From Ascaris suum (taxonomy: Eukaryota > Nematoda > Chromadorea > Rhabditida > Ascarididae): a DNA stretch of 64,000 bases. The position numbers and the translations under genes were made by a program. The stretch's first letter is position 1; every line of letters begins with the position of its first letter. Positions 37,808 through 48,481 of the stretch are shown here, piece by piece. Location of the stretch: NCBI GenBank assembly GCA_013433145.1, contig CM024172.1, positions 3,470,501-3,534,500 of the forward strand, read 5' to 3'. The notes beneath the pieces are model-generated. The model made no database searches, was not told the DNA's origin, and worked only from the letters and a program-made list of their open reading frames with translations.

Positions 37808-37921
37808 CTGGAAGAGTTGTTCTTGTTGTGGTAACCACTCGTGTCATCTTTTTCGAAACAACCGTTGAGCCATCCTCACTGGTGAAACCTTCGGCCATGC
37901 TTTCATGCTTTTGATCCGTGA
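37808..37921 (-). CDS. unc-44: unc-44 cassette exon (38 codons, symmetric)
   Basis: Acceptor TTGTATTACAG, donor GTTTAT. It is 114 bases, starting with two and ending with one base of split codons, so it can be included or skipped without shifting the frame. It reads TDQKHESMAEGFTSEDGSTV, then VSKKMTRVVTTTRTTLP. The EDGS...R.V motif recurs in exon 44895..45087 and at the giant C-terminus. Confidence 0.75.
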
Positions 37922-40900
37922 CTGTAATACAATGTATAAATTATGTAAACAATTCGTTATGATGCTGTTACTAGTATCTGAAATGCGTACCAATTAATGA
38001 TGATATCTGTACTAAAACATTTCAGGCGGTAGTTGCTTTAATTTTGATGGTTCCATTATCAAATGCCTTGCCTTTATGAAAACACGATCACTGAGGTTTT
38101 GCGAAGCACAAAGCCATTAGAAAACAAACCTATCACCAGCGATGATAAATCAACCCTCCTAAGTTCACAATCAGTACTGCGTACTTTTATTCGAAATTAT
38201 AACCATTTTTCCCCACAATTTAATCTTTTATCAATATCATTCTATTTTTCGAGAGTCCGTATAATATCCACTTCTTCGAAATTCGAAATCCGTGAAACAT
38301 TTCTACTTAAATAACTATATAATTGATGCCCAATAAGTACAGAGAAAACGACCACTGAATAGAATAGGAAAATGTTCTCAACCGCAAAAGTTGTGTCGAG
38401 AGATGTATTTGTCGGAAACACTTCGTTCATATTTTATGAATAAAAACCATTTTTCGCTAATGTCCTAAAACACTGATGAAAAACCTACGGTGAGATTTTT
38501 AAATAGCGTTTTATCAGAAAGTGAGGCAGTTTTATCCCCTTAAAAAATAAAAAGAAATGACATAACGTTTAAGAGACAGTTGAATAAGATGAAATAGTAC
38601 GGAGACGACGGCTCTTTCACCAAAAAAATCTCGAGTCAGCTAATCTGATAAAACGATTTATTGCAGGGGAGGTTTATTTGACAGTTATTAACCGAAACGT
38701 ACTACGACATCAATCTAGATGGAACCCTCACCATGTTTCTTAAACTTGAAATGATTGATTTCTAAAACACTGTTACAGCATGGCGTTGCGACTACTTCCA
38801 ACATTATATAGTATTTAATACGGTTTACGCTTATGACTTCGTAACACTACACGACAAATGTTTTGCTTTTTTGCTCTTTGGTACTAAACGGGGCACCTAT
38901 GTATATAACAAACAGCTTATCCCTTAAAAATATGTGAAATGGCTATTATTCTCTATAATTTTTGCCTTCGTAACTTGGGCGCTGCTGTTTCGAAGTTTAT
39001 ATATTTTCCGGAACACTGCATATGTATGCCTAAGTGAACGCAATCGAGAGACTGCAAGCACCGTGGCAGAGATGTTTCGCTATCTCGGCGATTGATTTAT
39101 CAAGATACTAGCGAAACAGTGCTCGAAAAGGGATGTGCTAAGATGTGTGAGGCATACAAGGCATGCTGCGCATGCTTATCAGGGACCAAGGCGTACCCTC
39201 GCTCCACGCTTTAGAGTACGACGGGCGTTGTTCGAATGCCATTGCAGACTCAAAATGGAGGCGTTTCTGATAGGTTTCCAAGAGGGTTTCGTTAAATTTC
39301 CCCGCCATCTCCACTTGCACAACAGAGACAACATCACAGCCGGGACCGGCCCCAGCAAATAATCGAGTTCTTCATAAACAGAAACAAAGCTAATTCGGAG
39401 TCATTGCAGCACATCAAATCCGGCCATATGAAGCGACTTGTAAAATGCCTAAACAAGCAGCTGGCTGCCTACCAGAACTCTACTCTCTGCCGTTCGAAGC
39501 AAAGATCGAAAGCGAATATTTTCGTCTCGAATCACAGGTAAGCAAGACCTTGAAATCTAAGGAATTTCTCTATAAATTCAATCCCAAAGTGAAAACGGCT
39601 TGGGATAACTCTGCCATAGTGGCTCGGAGCCTTCCGGATGATGGACTATCTGGAACGTGTTGAGCCTAGGTGAAGGACTATGGGACATCAGATTGACTGC
39701 AATATATCCTCCCTCAAAATCAATATTCTCGACGCTAATTTTTAAAAAATCCAAACAGAACAAAGCAGCATACCAGAAGGAACAACGCTAATGCTTCCAT
39801 TATGTTGCCACCGAAAGCAGTATAACAAAAACTTTGCGAGAGATCGGATTTGAGGATTGATTCGTAAAAGTGATCGGTAGCGAGATTGTGGGCTTCGAAA
39901 TAAACTACTTATTTCTGGTTTTTTTTTTGACAATTTCTATGACAACTCAGTACAAAAACAGGTCACATTGTGTTATTCTTGTTGTTTTTCGCTTTTATGT
40001 GAATAAAACAACGCAACGAATTTGAGAAGCAAACCCAGAAGAAAATACACTCAATTTTAAACTTTTTAGGTAAAGAAAGAAAAAATAACACTTGCTATCG
40101 ATAGGCAAAAATTGTCGCTTGCACAATTTGTAATCAATTTCAACAAACTAAATCAATTCTGTCGTTCGCCATAACTGAAAATGAACAATTAAATTCGTGG
40201 TGTTCCTATATGATAGCACAAGGCTACCCAATTTTGCCCAACTAATCGATACAACATTTTTTTTAGCCGATGCGATTATTTGTTGTGTAACTTTTTGTAG
40301 CAATTACGAACATTAAAAAAAACTAATTTCTAGCGTATCATTAGAAGCTCTTGCCATTTCACTAAGAAAGCGATGCTAGAAAACGTCCTGTCTGGTAAAG
40401 CAAAGAATCGGTTCACGACTAAGCAAGTGTTTAAGCGACTGAAAAACTTCTCAAACAAAAACACTTAATGAAACAGCAGCATATGAAGGTTGCAAGTTAT
40501 CAAATCGAAATGATTTCAACATTATTAAAGACCTCTTATAAAAGTTCGTCCATAAACATATCAAATAAATCTTATCGATAAGATATGGACAATCTTTTCA
40601 GACGTTGCAAATGATCATATGAAATTTCATGCTCGGACAACATTCACTAAAATAAATTAACCAATAATAACCATGCAATCGTGCAATTTAATGAGTTTCT
40701 TCTTCGAGTTTCTAAAATATTTTTGCAACAAAACATTCTCGAATAATGCAATCTGCAAATATATTAAACACTTCCTGAAATTCATTACCGTCCACTTTAT
40801 TATTTAAAAGTTCTCCTAGTGCATATTTGGTTTCCACTTTGATATATTACATTTTGCATTATAGTTTAAAAGAATAAACGACATCACGTTACCGTTCGAT

Positions 40901-42619
40901 AATACTAGAATGTTATATACTAGAATGGATATATACTAGGATAATAGTGATCCATATTTAAAACCCATTTCTTATACTACAGCATTTCAACGTTTTCTTT
41001 TCCAACTATTAAAGTGTAAATTCGCTATTGCTTAGAACTCTAAAGCTAATAAGCACAGGGAATTTAACGTTCTTCATAAGCATTCGCACTGAATAGTTTC
41101 GTAGTGCACTCACGTCTCAATGCTATTGCCGATTTGCCCCCGTTGTTGATTTCAGTTTACACATTGCATTGTAGGCAAACAGCCTCATTACTTTGCAATT
41201 ATTTGTGCAATGATCGATATTCTCATTGCTCAGCGAATCCGTGCAATAGGCTTCAGGCTGTTGCAGATGATCGATCGGTGTAGAAGTTTAGCAAAAAGGT
41301 GGGTTAGTGCAAGAGGCATTTAGCGGCAGCGAACAACTGTTGCAATCAGCGCAAACGCAATGCAATCGATAGCTCAGCGAAGCCCACAAATTGATCATTC
41401 CGTTGCAAAACGACAGACAGCTCGTTGCAACTTTTCGACACAATTTTTCATTACTACCTTGTCACAACCGATTTTCGTTAATATCGGTTCTATTAAGTAG
41501 ACAAACTATATCAAAGAAAACTGAATGCTCTAAAAGAACTGTCTCACAGATCTCAGTCTTAATATCGAAATAATATTTCCATGCGATTGACGAAAGCACT
41601 TTACTCATGCATGCTTTATTTAATCGTATGCAATCTGAGATAGCCTAAACAGCAAGCGTTAAATTTTGCTCACAGATTTGTGATTTGTAATCTTGCAACC
41701 CGAACTACCATGCGTGTCCCTTTTTAAACTACACTTGCAATGCACGCTATAGCAACGCCAAATCCGTGCATACAACGTATATGCGTGTGCGTTTGTAGGT
41801 ACGACAGTTTCAATCCAACAACTATTGGCTTACGCTATGAAGTTTGGTGTATATAACGCAAAAAATAGATTGGCCCTCATTACCAGTAATCAGTTTAATC
41901 TCTCAACTTCAAAAAGATTATTCTAAGACAAAAATGACCAAAAGTTCATTCAGTTGGGTTGCCTTTCCGTGTCAATCAAAAAACATTTTGGAGGCATCCA
42001 TATGGGTAATCGCATCATTATGCTGATATATCTTTCGCATCGCTTATTTGCTCGCAATTTATGGAACTTCTTGCTCTGAATGAAAAAATGCAGAAACTCC
42101 CTTGGCATGCTCTTCCATTTACTCGTCCGTCATTATTAACTCGTCGAGTTTTGAACACATTCAGAATGGCTACAACAGAATCCTCCCGTTGATAATTTTA
42201 TTGAAATACGGCCCAAAAATGCTTTCAAGAATCGTTTTGCAAGCACGAGCAGTCGGCTACCACCAGATAAGATTGACCTCCTCTCCTTCCTAACGATGCC
42301 CTGACTTCCTTGCATGCTGCATAGATCTACTTTGACGACCAACTGGATGACGTGGAAATCAGTCCATATATAGCGAAAGCAGCTGTGAAGTAATGAGTGT
42401 CTGCCTCTGATTTATTTGTTACTTGAAAGCGAAAGAGTTCACAAGCAGAAAGCGGTGCAAAAATATGATCAGAACGTGCTGGACTGGAAGTGGATTGCCG
42501 CTTGAACTTCTGAGCTAAACAGGCGAGAACTCGCCAAGCTAGCGGAACTAGCACCGCTTAGAGATAACGCAAGAAACGCGGAAAGATAGTTGGAAGAGGA
42601 CGACGATAAAAAAGAGTAC
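37922..42619. other. unc-44 intron; no certain exon
   Basis: 4.7 kb. On the - strand, 39138-39320 has an open frame with a plausible start (MAGKFNETLLETYQKRLHFE) and donor (GTACGC at about 39200). On the + strand, 39400-39663 is open with a donor-like GTAAGC after 39538. Neither can be tied to a gene. The rest shows nothing recognisable. Confidence 0.4.
42411..42416 (-). terminator. candidate poly(A) signal for short unc-44 isoform
   Basis: TTTATT on the + strand (AATAAA on the -), about 410 bases past the stop at 42827. Another TTTATT lies at 42197-42202. Confidence 0.35.
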
Positions 42620-42667
42620 CTGGTTTGGCTGTATCTGGATGCGCAGATGGAGGTGCCGTTGCCGAAC
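42620..42667 (-). CDS. unc-44: unc-44 48-base microexon (candidate)
   Basis: Acceptor TTATTTTCAG and donor GTACTC bound 48 bases that read SATAPPSAHPDTAKP plus split Gly codons at each end. Phase (two bases in, one base out) matches the other tail cassettes. It lies beyond the short-isoform stop, so it would be used only in longer isoforms. No homology supports it; the splice signals and phase do. Confidence 0.5.
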
Positions 42668-42826
42668 CTGAAAATAACGCGCCAATGAACGAAATGCTGC
42701 GCGTTGCGATATGTTGTTTGATTTCACTCTGATTCCATTAATATGAACCGCAACATAACAGAACAAACAGACAACAAGAAGGTCAGTGAACATGCACCCA
42801 ACACTATTATACGATTAGCACCCGCT

Positions 42827-43635
42827 CTAACTCAGGTTTCCGATGAGTTGCTGTTGCAGACGTTGCACCACGTCGGCGTCTAGTCCCTGCATACCAGGAG
42901 TTTCGGTCTCAAAAACGGTTTTGGTTGTTGTAGTGTGACGTGATGAGTTGACGCGAATTTGTACATCAGAATTAGGGGCCGCACATGCGAGAGCTTTCGC
43001 TACAGCATCAGAAACTGAAGAATCTGGAGGGCATACAGCACCAGCGACACGCAGCTCGTGCTCAAGTTCTTGCAGTCGCCGAACGGCAGCTGCGTGCTTG
43101 TCGGGGTCACTCATTTGGAGTGCACGAAGTGTGAAAAGGAGGCTTGTGATGATAGCCTCCGAGCTAGGCAACTGGCCACTTTCTGTCGTTTTGTCGACTG
43201 TCTCGCACGCTTCAATAAGCGTCGACTGAGCTCCGCTCGGGCTCACGAACTGTACAGTCGCTTTGTGGCCCGGAGCCTCCTCAGCCGAAAATATCGCTGC
43301 AGCGAGCGATGCAGTTCTCTTGCGGTCGAATTGACCACTAGATGCGATAGGCGCCTCGTCTGCCTGAGGTGAGCTGACGGGAGAAACCTCTTTTTCAGGC
43401 TCTGCTTCAGTGGGCGCACTTGTTAATTCAGTATCAGTTACCTGCTGCTGAACGTTTTCAGATGGCTGCTCGCTGCATTCTTCGGCAGGGAATTTACTAA
43501 ACGATTCAATACGGTGGAACGATGAGTGGGTGGTTTGACTTTCATGGGATTCCGAGGCGGCCTGAACGACAAGCTGCCCACCAGCTGTAAGCGCACCAAC
43601 GACGAAGGATGAGGCCGGCTGAGCGACCGACATTG
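42827..43635 (-). CDS. unc-44: alternative terminal exon: short unc-44 isoform end
   Basis: 809 bases: acceptor ATTGCTAG, two bases, then 268 codons and TAG at 42827-42829. It reads MSVAQPASSFVVGALTAGGQ at the start, a Ser/Glu/Pro-rich middle, a helical part (SSEAIITSLLFTLRALQMSD, AAAVRRLQELEHELRVAGAV) and the end DADVVQRLQQQLIGNLS. The start phase equals that of the giant exon and follows the one-base end of exon 44895..45087, so the two endings are interchangeable. In C. elegans, unc-44 also has short and giant endings by alternative splicing and polyadenylation. An alternative reading as a first exon of a separate transcript starting at the ATG 43633-43631 cannot be excluded. Confidence 0.75.
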
Positions 43636-43860
43636 CTAGCAATGATACGAGAGGCTGTCAGCTGTCGTGCAGTGCTTTGTGCGGCACATTGAAAAGAGAG
43701 AGAAGAGAGTATTTATCGAGCGCTAGCAGGTACAGACTACAGCGATGCGATCATATAAAAAGGTTTCCACAAGCTAAACAAGAATGCCTAGGGCCAAAGA
43801 AATAGTGGAAGTGCAAATATATTGTATATATGCGAGATGAGATTCACTGCGCCACACTAC

Positions 43861-43920
43861 CTTCGTTTTCAAGCACGCGCCCCTTTGCGTCCTCAGCATC
43901 TCTGCCCTTCTCCACTGCCT
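43861..43920 (-). CDS. unc-44: unc-44 60-base microexon (candidate)
   Basis: Acceptor CATTTTTTCAG, donor GTAGTG. It reads AVEKGRDAEDAKGRVLENE with split Glu and Gly codons at the ends. Two bases in and one base out, so it can be inserted between exon 44895..45087 and any downstream tail exon. Confidence 0.6.
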
Positions 43921-44894
43921 CTGAAAAAATGCAACGCATCAGCGGGCTTGCCCAACAAATTCACCTCTCTCTCTTCCAATGCTTCATTCACATAGCTCGC
44001 AATCGCAAACTTCAGAAGAATGTTATGCGCTGCACGAACAGTTGACCTCAGGCTATACGAAGCACATATATTTCGAAAGTGGCGAACAACAGACATCGAA
44101 TGATAGATTATTATTGCTAACAAAAAGATGCAAACGTAACGCATAAAATTGCGAATAAAAAACCGCCGATTGGCAGTGCAAGCCGTCTATAACGTGGTTA
44201 TATCCAAAGGATTATTCCTACCATGTTACATGCAAATCAACTCTCTTCCTTTAGGAACGAACCCTTACGGGATTATTCGATTGCGAACGGTGGTGCGGCA
44301 AGCAGTGGAAGAACGAGTGGCATTCTTTGCTTTATTTATTTGCCATTAAAACTATCATTAGCATTGCAAATAATCATATCAATTAACCCAGAAAAAACGA
44401 CATCCACAAACCCAATGAAGCGAAATTTTATGCTAAGGATTAAGTCGATCAGCACTTGTGATCTCAAAGCTTTTTAGAAATGCTCTTGTGCCAATTAATA
44501 GTGCCAGAATAACAGCTCGCCGCAAACATAAACGGTGCTCAAAGTTTCCCTAATCTCAGCTACACATGAAAAAACGATTCGCCTTGGCGATATGTCAGTC
44601 ACTGCTCCCACTATCCAACAACATCCAACGACTCTCGAGGCCTGACCCTCCGCACTTTCAATTCAGCTCCCGATTCTCAACATTCATCGTCGTTCCCGAT
44701 ATTTTTTCCCGAAGCTAACACACACCTGCTCTCAGACATCTCCTGCTTAAAGCCAGTTCAGAACCAAAAATCGTTTTATTATGTGGCGACGAGTGAAACT
44801 CCCAACAAATACCGAATTTAACTAAAGAATAAAACTTGCGCGCCTCATTCAAAACTTGAAGACATCCTCTGATGAGTAAAGCAGAAAAACGCAC
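43921..44894. other. unc-44 intron
   Basis: About 1 kb between the last common tail exon and the 60-base microexon. Nothing further recognised. Confidence 0.6.
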
Positions 44895-45087
44895 CTGATA
44901 CGTGGCTGCTGACTTCAGTATGTGTCTTCGGAGGTTCCTGCTTCTCGTAGTGATCGCTCCACTGAGGTTCCTCTCGAGTAATGTGACTAGTCTTAACTGT
45001 TGTTGTCTTCACAATTGTACCGTCCTCTCTTTCGTGTTCTTCTTGATATACCTCTCTATGAGTGCCGTCATCTGATTGCAATGGCTC
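44895..45087 (-). CDS. unc-44: unc-44 tail exon: last common exon before branching
   Basis: Acceptor TATTTTTTTCAG, donor GTGCGT. It reads EPLQSDDGTHREVYQEEHER, EDGTIVKTTTVKTSHITREE and EPPKTHTEVSSHVS, starting at a whole codon and leaving one base. All downstream alternatives (43920, 43635, 42667, 37921, 29468) start with two bases, so this exon is the splice branch point. Confidence 0.88.
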
Positions 45088-45115
45088 CTGAAAAAAATAA
45101 TTCAGATAATATCAC

Positions 45116-45181
45116 TGCTTTGTTTGTCGTTATTTTAATGAACACCGTACAGTGTTCATTAAAATAACGACAAACAAAGCA
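45116..45181. repeat. 66-base near-perfect inverted repeat
   Basis: Arms 45116-45145 and 45152-45181 are perfect 30-base reverse complements separated by six bases (cgtaca). It lies in the intron between exons 45821..45975 and 44895..45087, only 29-94 bases upstream of the latter's acceptor in transcript direction. Confidence 0.97.
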
Positions 45182-45820
45182 ATCACTGAAACTTTTATCA
45201 CTGACTGAAATGTTTAGAAAAAAGTCACTCGACAATTTTTGAAAATGGAGCAATCATCGAAAGCTTCTCAATGAAGTCATTTTGACAAGCCACTTCTTAC
45301 TCAAATCGCCGAATGCGAAACGATTCGAGAATAAAATTTCTAATAGATATCAGTTTTATCTTTCGATCAACGATATTTCTTAATGCCTTTGTAAAGTGAA
45401 AATCTTAAAGCACAAATTTCGACCTCTAATTTTTAAGTGGCGATTTACAATGGAAAAAAAAAACGCATCACTGAAGATCAAATAAGGCTGCATTCCGAAC
45501 TTTCAATCCTAGTTTTCAACAGGTTACTTCCGCGAAAGTTCAAAGGCTTTTCACCTTAACCAATAAGTGGCAGGTAGCGTTCCACTATTTCTCGACTTAT
45601 TTACGATAATCCTCCAAAACATTTCAAAATATTTTTGTTAGGATTGTGGCTACATAAAGTGAAATATCCGCTAACAAAAAGAGAAAACTTCGGGTGCATC
45701 ACATGAAGAACATGTGGATGCTCATATACGAGGGGAAATTTTTGCGGAATCTTTCATTTACCTAAAAAGCAATACGCCGAAATGTTACAAAATGGGAAAT
45801 GAACAACTGCGCTGATATAC

Positions 45821-45975
45821 CTGACGTTCAAGAGCATCCTGAGCCTCACGCACCATTCGATCCCATTTTTCTTGTTCCTCTGCATTTAGTGGCACAATTC
45901 TATCAACGACCTCCTCGTTTATAGCAACGTCGTCTTCATAGGTTGTCGTGATGGTGCGCTCTTCCACTATTGGAC
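45821..45975 (-). CDS. unc-44: unc-44 tail exon
   Basis: Acceptor TCTCATAACAG, donor GTATAT. It reads PIVEERTITTTYEDDVAINE, EVVDRIVPLNAEEQEKWDRM and VREAQDALERQ. It enters with two bases and ends on a whole codon, matching both neighbours. An acidic helical segment follows a Thr-rich strand-like motif. Confidence 0.85.
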
Positions 45976-46310
45976 CTGTTATGAGAATCAGCTGTAGGCA
46001 AATGTTTTAAAACCTCGACATCCCCATCATATAGAAAATGTTACCGTCATACATGAAAATCAACATATCTGAATGAAAGATAGAAGTATAGAAATTAGTG
46101 AAAGTTGTGGTGAATGTTCAACATGCTAAATTCAAAGAGATCTGTTTGGGCAGGAACGGGGAAGAGAGAAAGGGGTATTACTGAAACTATTGAAATCGAA
46201 AGCCATGAAATCAACCAATGAAATGAATATTAACAAATGCGCAATATTAATCACCAGAAATCGATTTACTTCCTTTTTTTTATTGTTTTTCTCGTAATAA
46301 ATGAACTGAC

Positions 46311-46388
46311 CATTTTCGGAATCATGCACATGTCGTTCGGTGCGCACAACGGTGCGAATTTCTGAGACAGGTACCTCTTCATCCTCTT
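46311..46388 (-). CDS. unc-44: unc-44 tail exon (26 codons, symmetric)
   Basis: Acceptor TTTATTACAG, donor GTCAGT. It reads EDEEVPVSEIRTVVRTERHV, then HDSEN. Two bases in and one out, so it is skippable without a frame change. Confidence 0.82.
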
Positions 46389-46692
46389 CTGTAATAAACG
46401 CGATGACGTCATTTCAAAAATACATTCACAGTTTCGTAAGACGCAATTTCCGTCCCCTCCTAATGTTACAGTGCTCCAAGTAATTCTTCATTTCTATCTA
46501 AGCTGAGAGTAAATAGATACCTTTTCGAAACGAAGATAAATAATGAAGATAGACCAACAAACGATTATAGACGTAAATGAAAAAGCGAAAAACGGCGCTC
46601 TCAAGCAGGAATATTTCGAGAGGGAAAGTTATCAATTATACTATGCGACGGAGATATCAAAGCCGAAAACAAGAAAGGACAAGGAAATTCAC

Positions 46693-46818
46693 CTTGGACG
46701 ATAGCCTGTGAAAGTGGTTCAGCAACGTAAGCATCCGCGGTAGAGGCTCGAGCAAGCTGAACCTCAGGTGTGGTTTGATAGCTAGGTGCAGCGGTTGAGT
46801 GGGAGACCGAAACATCTT
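46693..46818 (-). CDS. unc-44: unc-44 tail exon (42 codons, symmetric)
   Basis: Acceptor CTTTCACAG, donor GTGAAT. It reads DVSVSHSTAAPSYQTTPEVQ, then LARASTADAYVAEPLSQAIV. A second open frame exists, but the chain of split codons from the downstream exons demands this one. Ser/Thr/Ala-rich, probably disordered. Confidence 0.8.
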
Positions 46819-46961
46819 CTGTGAAAGGCTGCAACCCAACTGCCTTAGCAAAACGTGCAAACAATGCATCCCAATGTCGCCGAATTATGCCCATCACATA
46901 ACGATGGGAAAACGAAGTTTTCACATTAAAACAAAGTCATAAGCTTGGTTAGCGAGATTAC

Positions 46962-47051
46962 CGTAATCAACAGCTGCAATTTCGTGTGAGGATCGCATAA
47001 AAACATTGAAAGCCTGAGTGACTGTCTTCTCAACGCCGGAACACCGATGTC
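46962..47051 (-). CDS. unc-44: unc-44 tail exon (30 codons)
   Basis: Acceptor CTTTTACTAG, donor GTAATC. In the frame required by the next exon it reads HRCSGVEKTVTQAFNVFMRS, then SHEIAAVDY. It needs one base from the preceding exon, which the death-domain exon 47300..47499 does not supply. The small exon 47140..47185 would. Confidence 0.75.
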
Positions 47052-47139
47052 CTAGTAAAAGAAGAAACTCGTGAAGAATTCGAACATCAGTTGTTTTGTT
47101 AACAACATCACATATCATAGCAAAAATTCAGTTCCTTAC

Positions 47140-47185
47140 TCTGCAAAAAGTCTTCTCTATCGAAAGCAACGACACCTGTTCGATA
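47140..47185 (-). CDS. unc-44: unc-44 small exon or alternative first exon (uncertain 5' end)
   Basis: Coding sequence YRTGVVAFDREDFLQ ends at donor GTAAGG after one extra base, which restores the phase of exon 46962..47051. The only acceptor possible before the upstream in-frame stop is a weak AAG at 47186-47188. Alternatively an ATG at 47189-47191 gives a start (MKYRTGVVAFDREDFLQ), that is an alternative promoter for a tail-only product. Confidence 0.5.
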
Positions 47186-47299
47186 CTTCATGACGAATTA
47201 AAGTACCAAAAAGTGAACATATCTAGAGCGATAAAGCAAGGATCGAAAAATTTCTAATGGCAAAAATTCGACGAAAAGTTAGCAATAGAAAAAAATTAC

Positions 47300-47499
47300 C
47301 TCTTCAGCCTGGACGTAAGCACGAGTGACAGAAGCAGTGGCAGCGGTAACAGGTCCGGTGGACGTAGATGCAGTAGTGGTTGGCAAGGATGCATGTGATG
47401 CTGAACTTGCATCCATGTCGATAGCCTTTTCGTCCTTACCCATCTCTCGTAAAACATCCTCACGTCCTATTCGACGGAGAGCCGTTCTGAGAGCATCAG
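47300..47499 (-). CDS. unc-44: unc-44 exon: end of death domain
   Basis: Acceptor TTTATTTCCAG, donor GTAATT. It reads DALRTALRRIGREDVLREMG, the last helices of the death domain, then a Ser/Thr/Ala linker (SLPTTTASTSTGPVTAATAS). The split codon with the preceding exon gives ATPDALRTALRRIGR, matching worm ankyrin. Confidence 0.92.
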
Positions 47500-47660
47500 C
47501 TGGAAATAAATTCCCCATCAAAAAGACTCTGAATATTCCAAAGATAGTACATCACTACTTCTAAACGATCAAGATATCACTTTTCGGCAAGAACTTGAAA
47601 GATGATATAAGCCACAAAATTAATCACTAGAAATGCACATGACGTAAGTAGCGAGAATAT

Positions 47661-47690
47661 CCTTCCCCTCTCCCTCCCCCCCTCCCCTTC
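47661..47690 (-). promoter_or_regulatory. G-quadruplex-type motif in unc-44 intron RNA
   Basis: The + strand reads ccttcccctctccctccccc cctccccttc, so the transcript carries G4, G7, G3 and G4 runs separated by one to two bases. It lies within the intron that splits the death domain. Confidence 0.5.
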
Positions 47691-47986
47691 ATAACACCAA
47701 CGTACTTAGAAGACCGATTTTTTGCCAGTTCTAATTGCGTAAATATTTGTCTCAAAATCTAAATGATGCTTCAGGGATAGTATCTTTGGATATCCCACAT
47801 CGTAAAACGGCATTATAAAAACAAAAAGCTTTTTTAGTACAAATACTTCATATATAGAACTGCTAAATATATAGTCAAGTATACGACAAGGCATGCTCAA
47901 CAAAGTTGCTAGGTCAATATGAATAGAATTGAGTAGCCATCACCTCGAAACGATAGAACCTTAGATTATTTGTCAAATAAACTAAC

Positions 47987-48245
47987 GAGTTGCATATTCC
48001 TTCTTGAGGTAGATCCAAATTCGGAGAATTGTTATTGACTCCCTGCCAACCATCTGTTGGCGCACATGTCTGATGTCCGTGTCTGGCACTTCTAGAGCTC
48101 GTGCCAATCGATGCCAATCGGCACCGATAAGGCGAGATACATGGCTAATAGGCAGTCCTGGTGGATCGCTTGTTTCTCTCAACGATTGCGAGTATTTGGC
48201 TGCAATCGATGGCGCCTCAGTTGAGAGTGCCGATAGTGGAGTTCC
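47987..48245 (-). CDS. unc-44: unc-44 exon: death domain
   Basis: Acceptor TTCTTACAG, donor GTTAGT. After a linker (GTPLSALSTEAPSIAAKYSQ) it reads ADWHRLARALEVPDTDIRHV, then RQQMVGRESITILRIWIYLK, the core death-domain helices (WxxLARxL, ILRxW). In ankyrins this domain packs against ZU5-UPA and can bind other death-fold proteins. Confidence 0.95.
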
Positions 48246-48481
48246 CTGTAAGAAGCGAGAATTCTACTTCTTCGGTACAGAATGGCGTTTCATAAAAAAG
48301 ATTTAATGTTTTATCTATTATCAACTGTTCAAGCTGGAGCGAAGTCAACGACAAAAGATCATGCATCCACGATCTATGATGTTCTATACGACCGACTGCA
48401 TTTCGGAGATGGAACGCATTAAAATGCACTTAGAGGCGGCCTATTCAAACACATAACAGCCCTGCAAGATTAACGAAGCAC

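Noticed and set aside
42422..42513. Exon-like interval on the - strand (QKFKRQSTSSPARSDHIFAP) with acceptor TGTTTAG and donor GTAACA
   Set aside because: It enters with two bases but ends on a whole codon, so it cannot join any downstream tail exon in frame; it more likely lies in the 3' UTR of the short isoform.
46657..46869. Alternative frame MHCLHVLLRQLGCSLSQKMF across exon 46693..46818
   Set aside because: Split-codon continuity with exons 46311..46388 and 45821..45975 requires the other frame.
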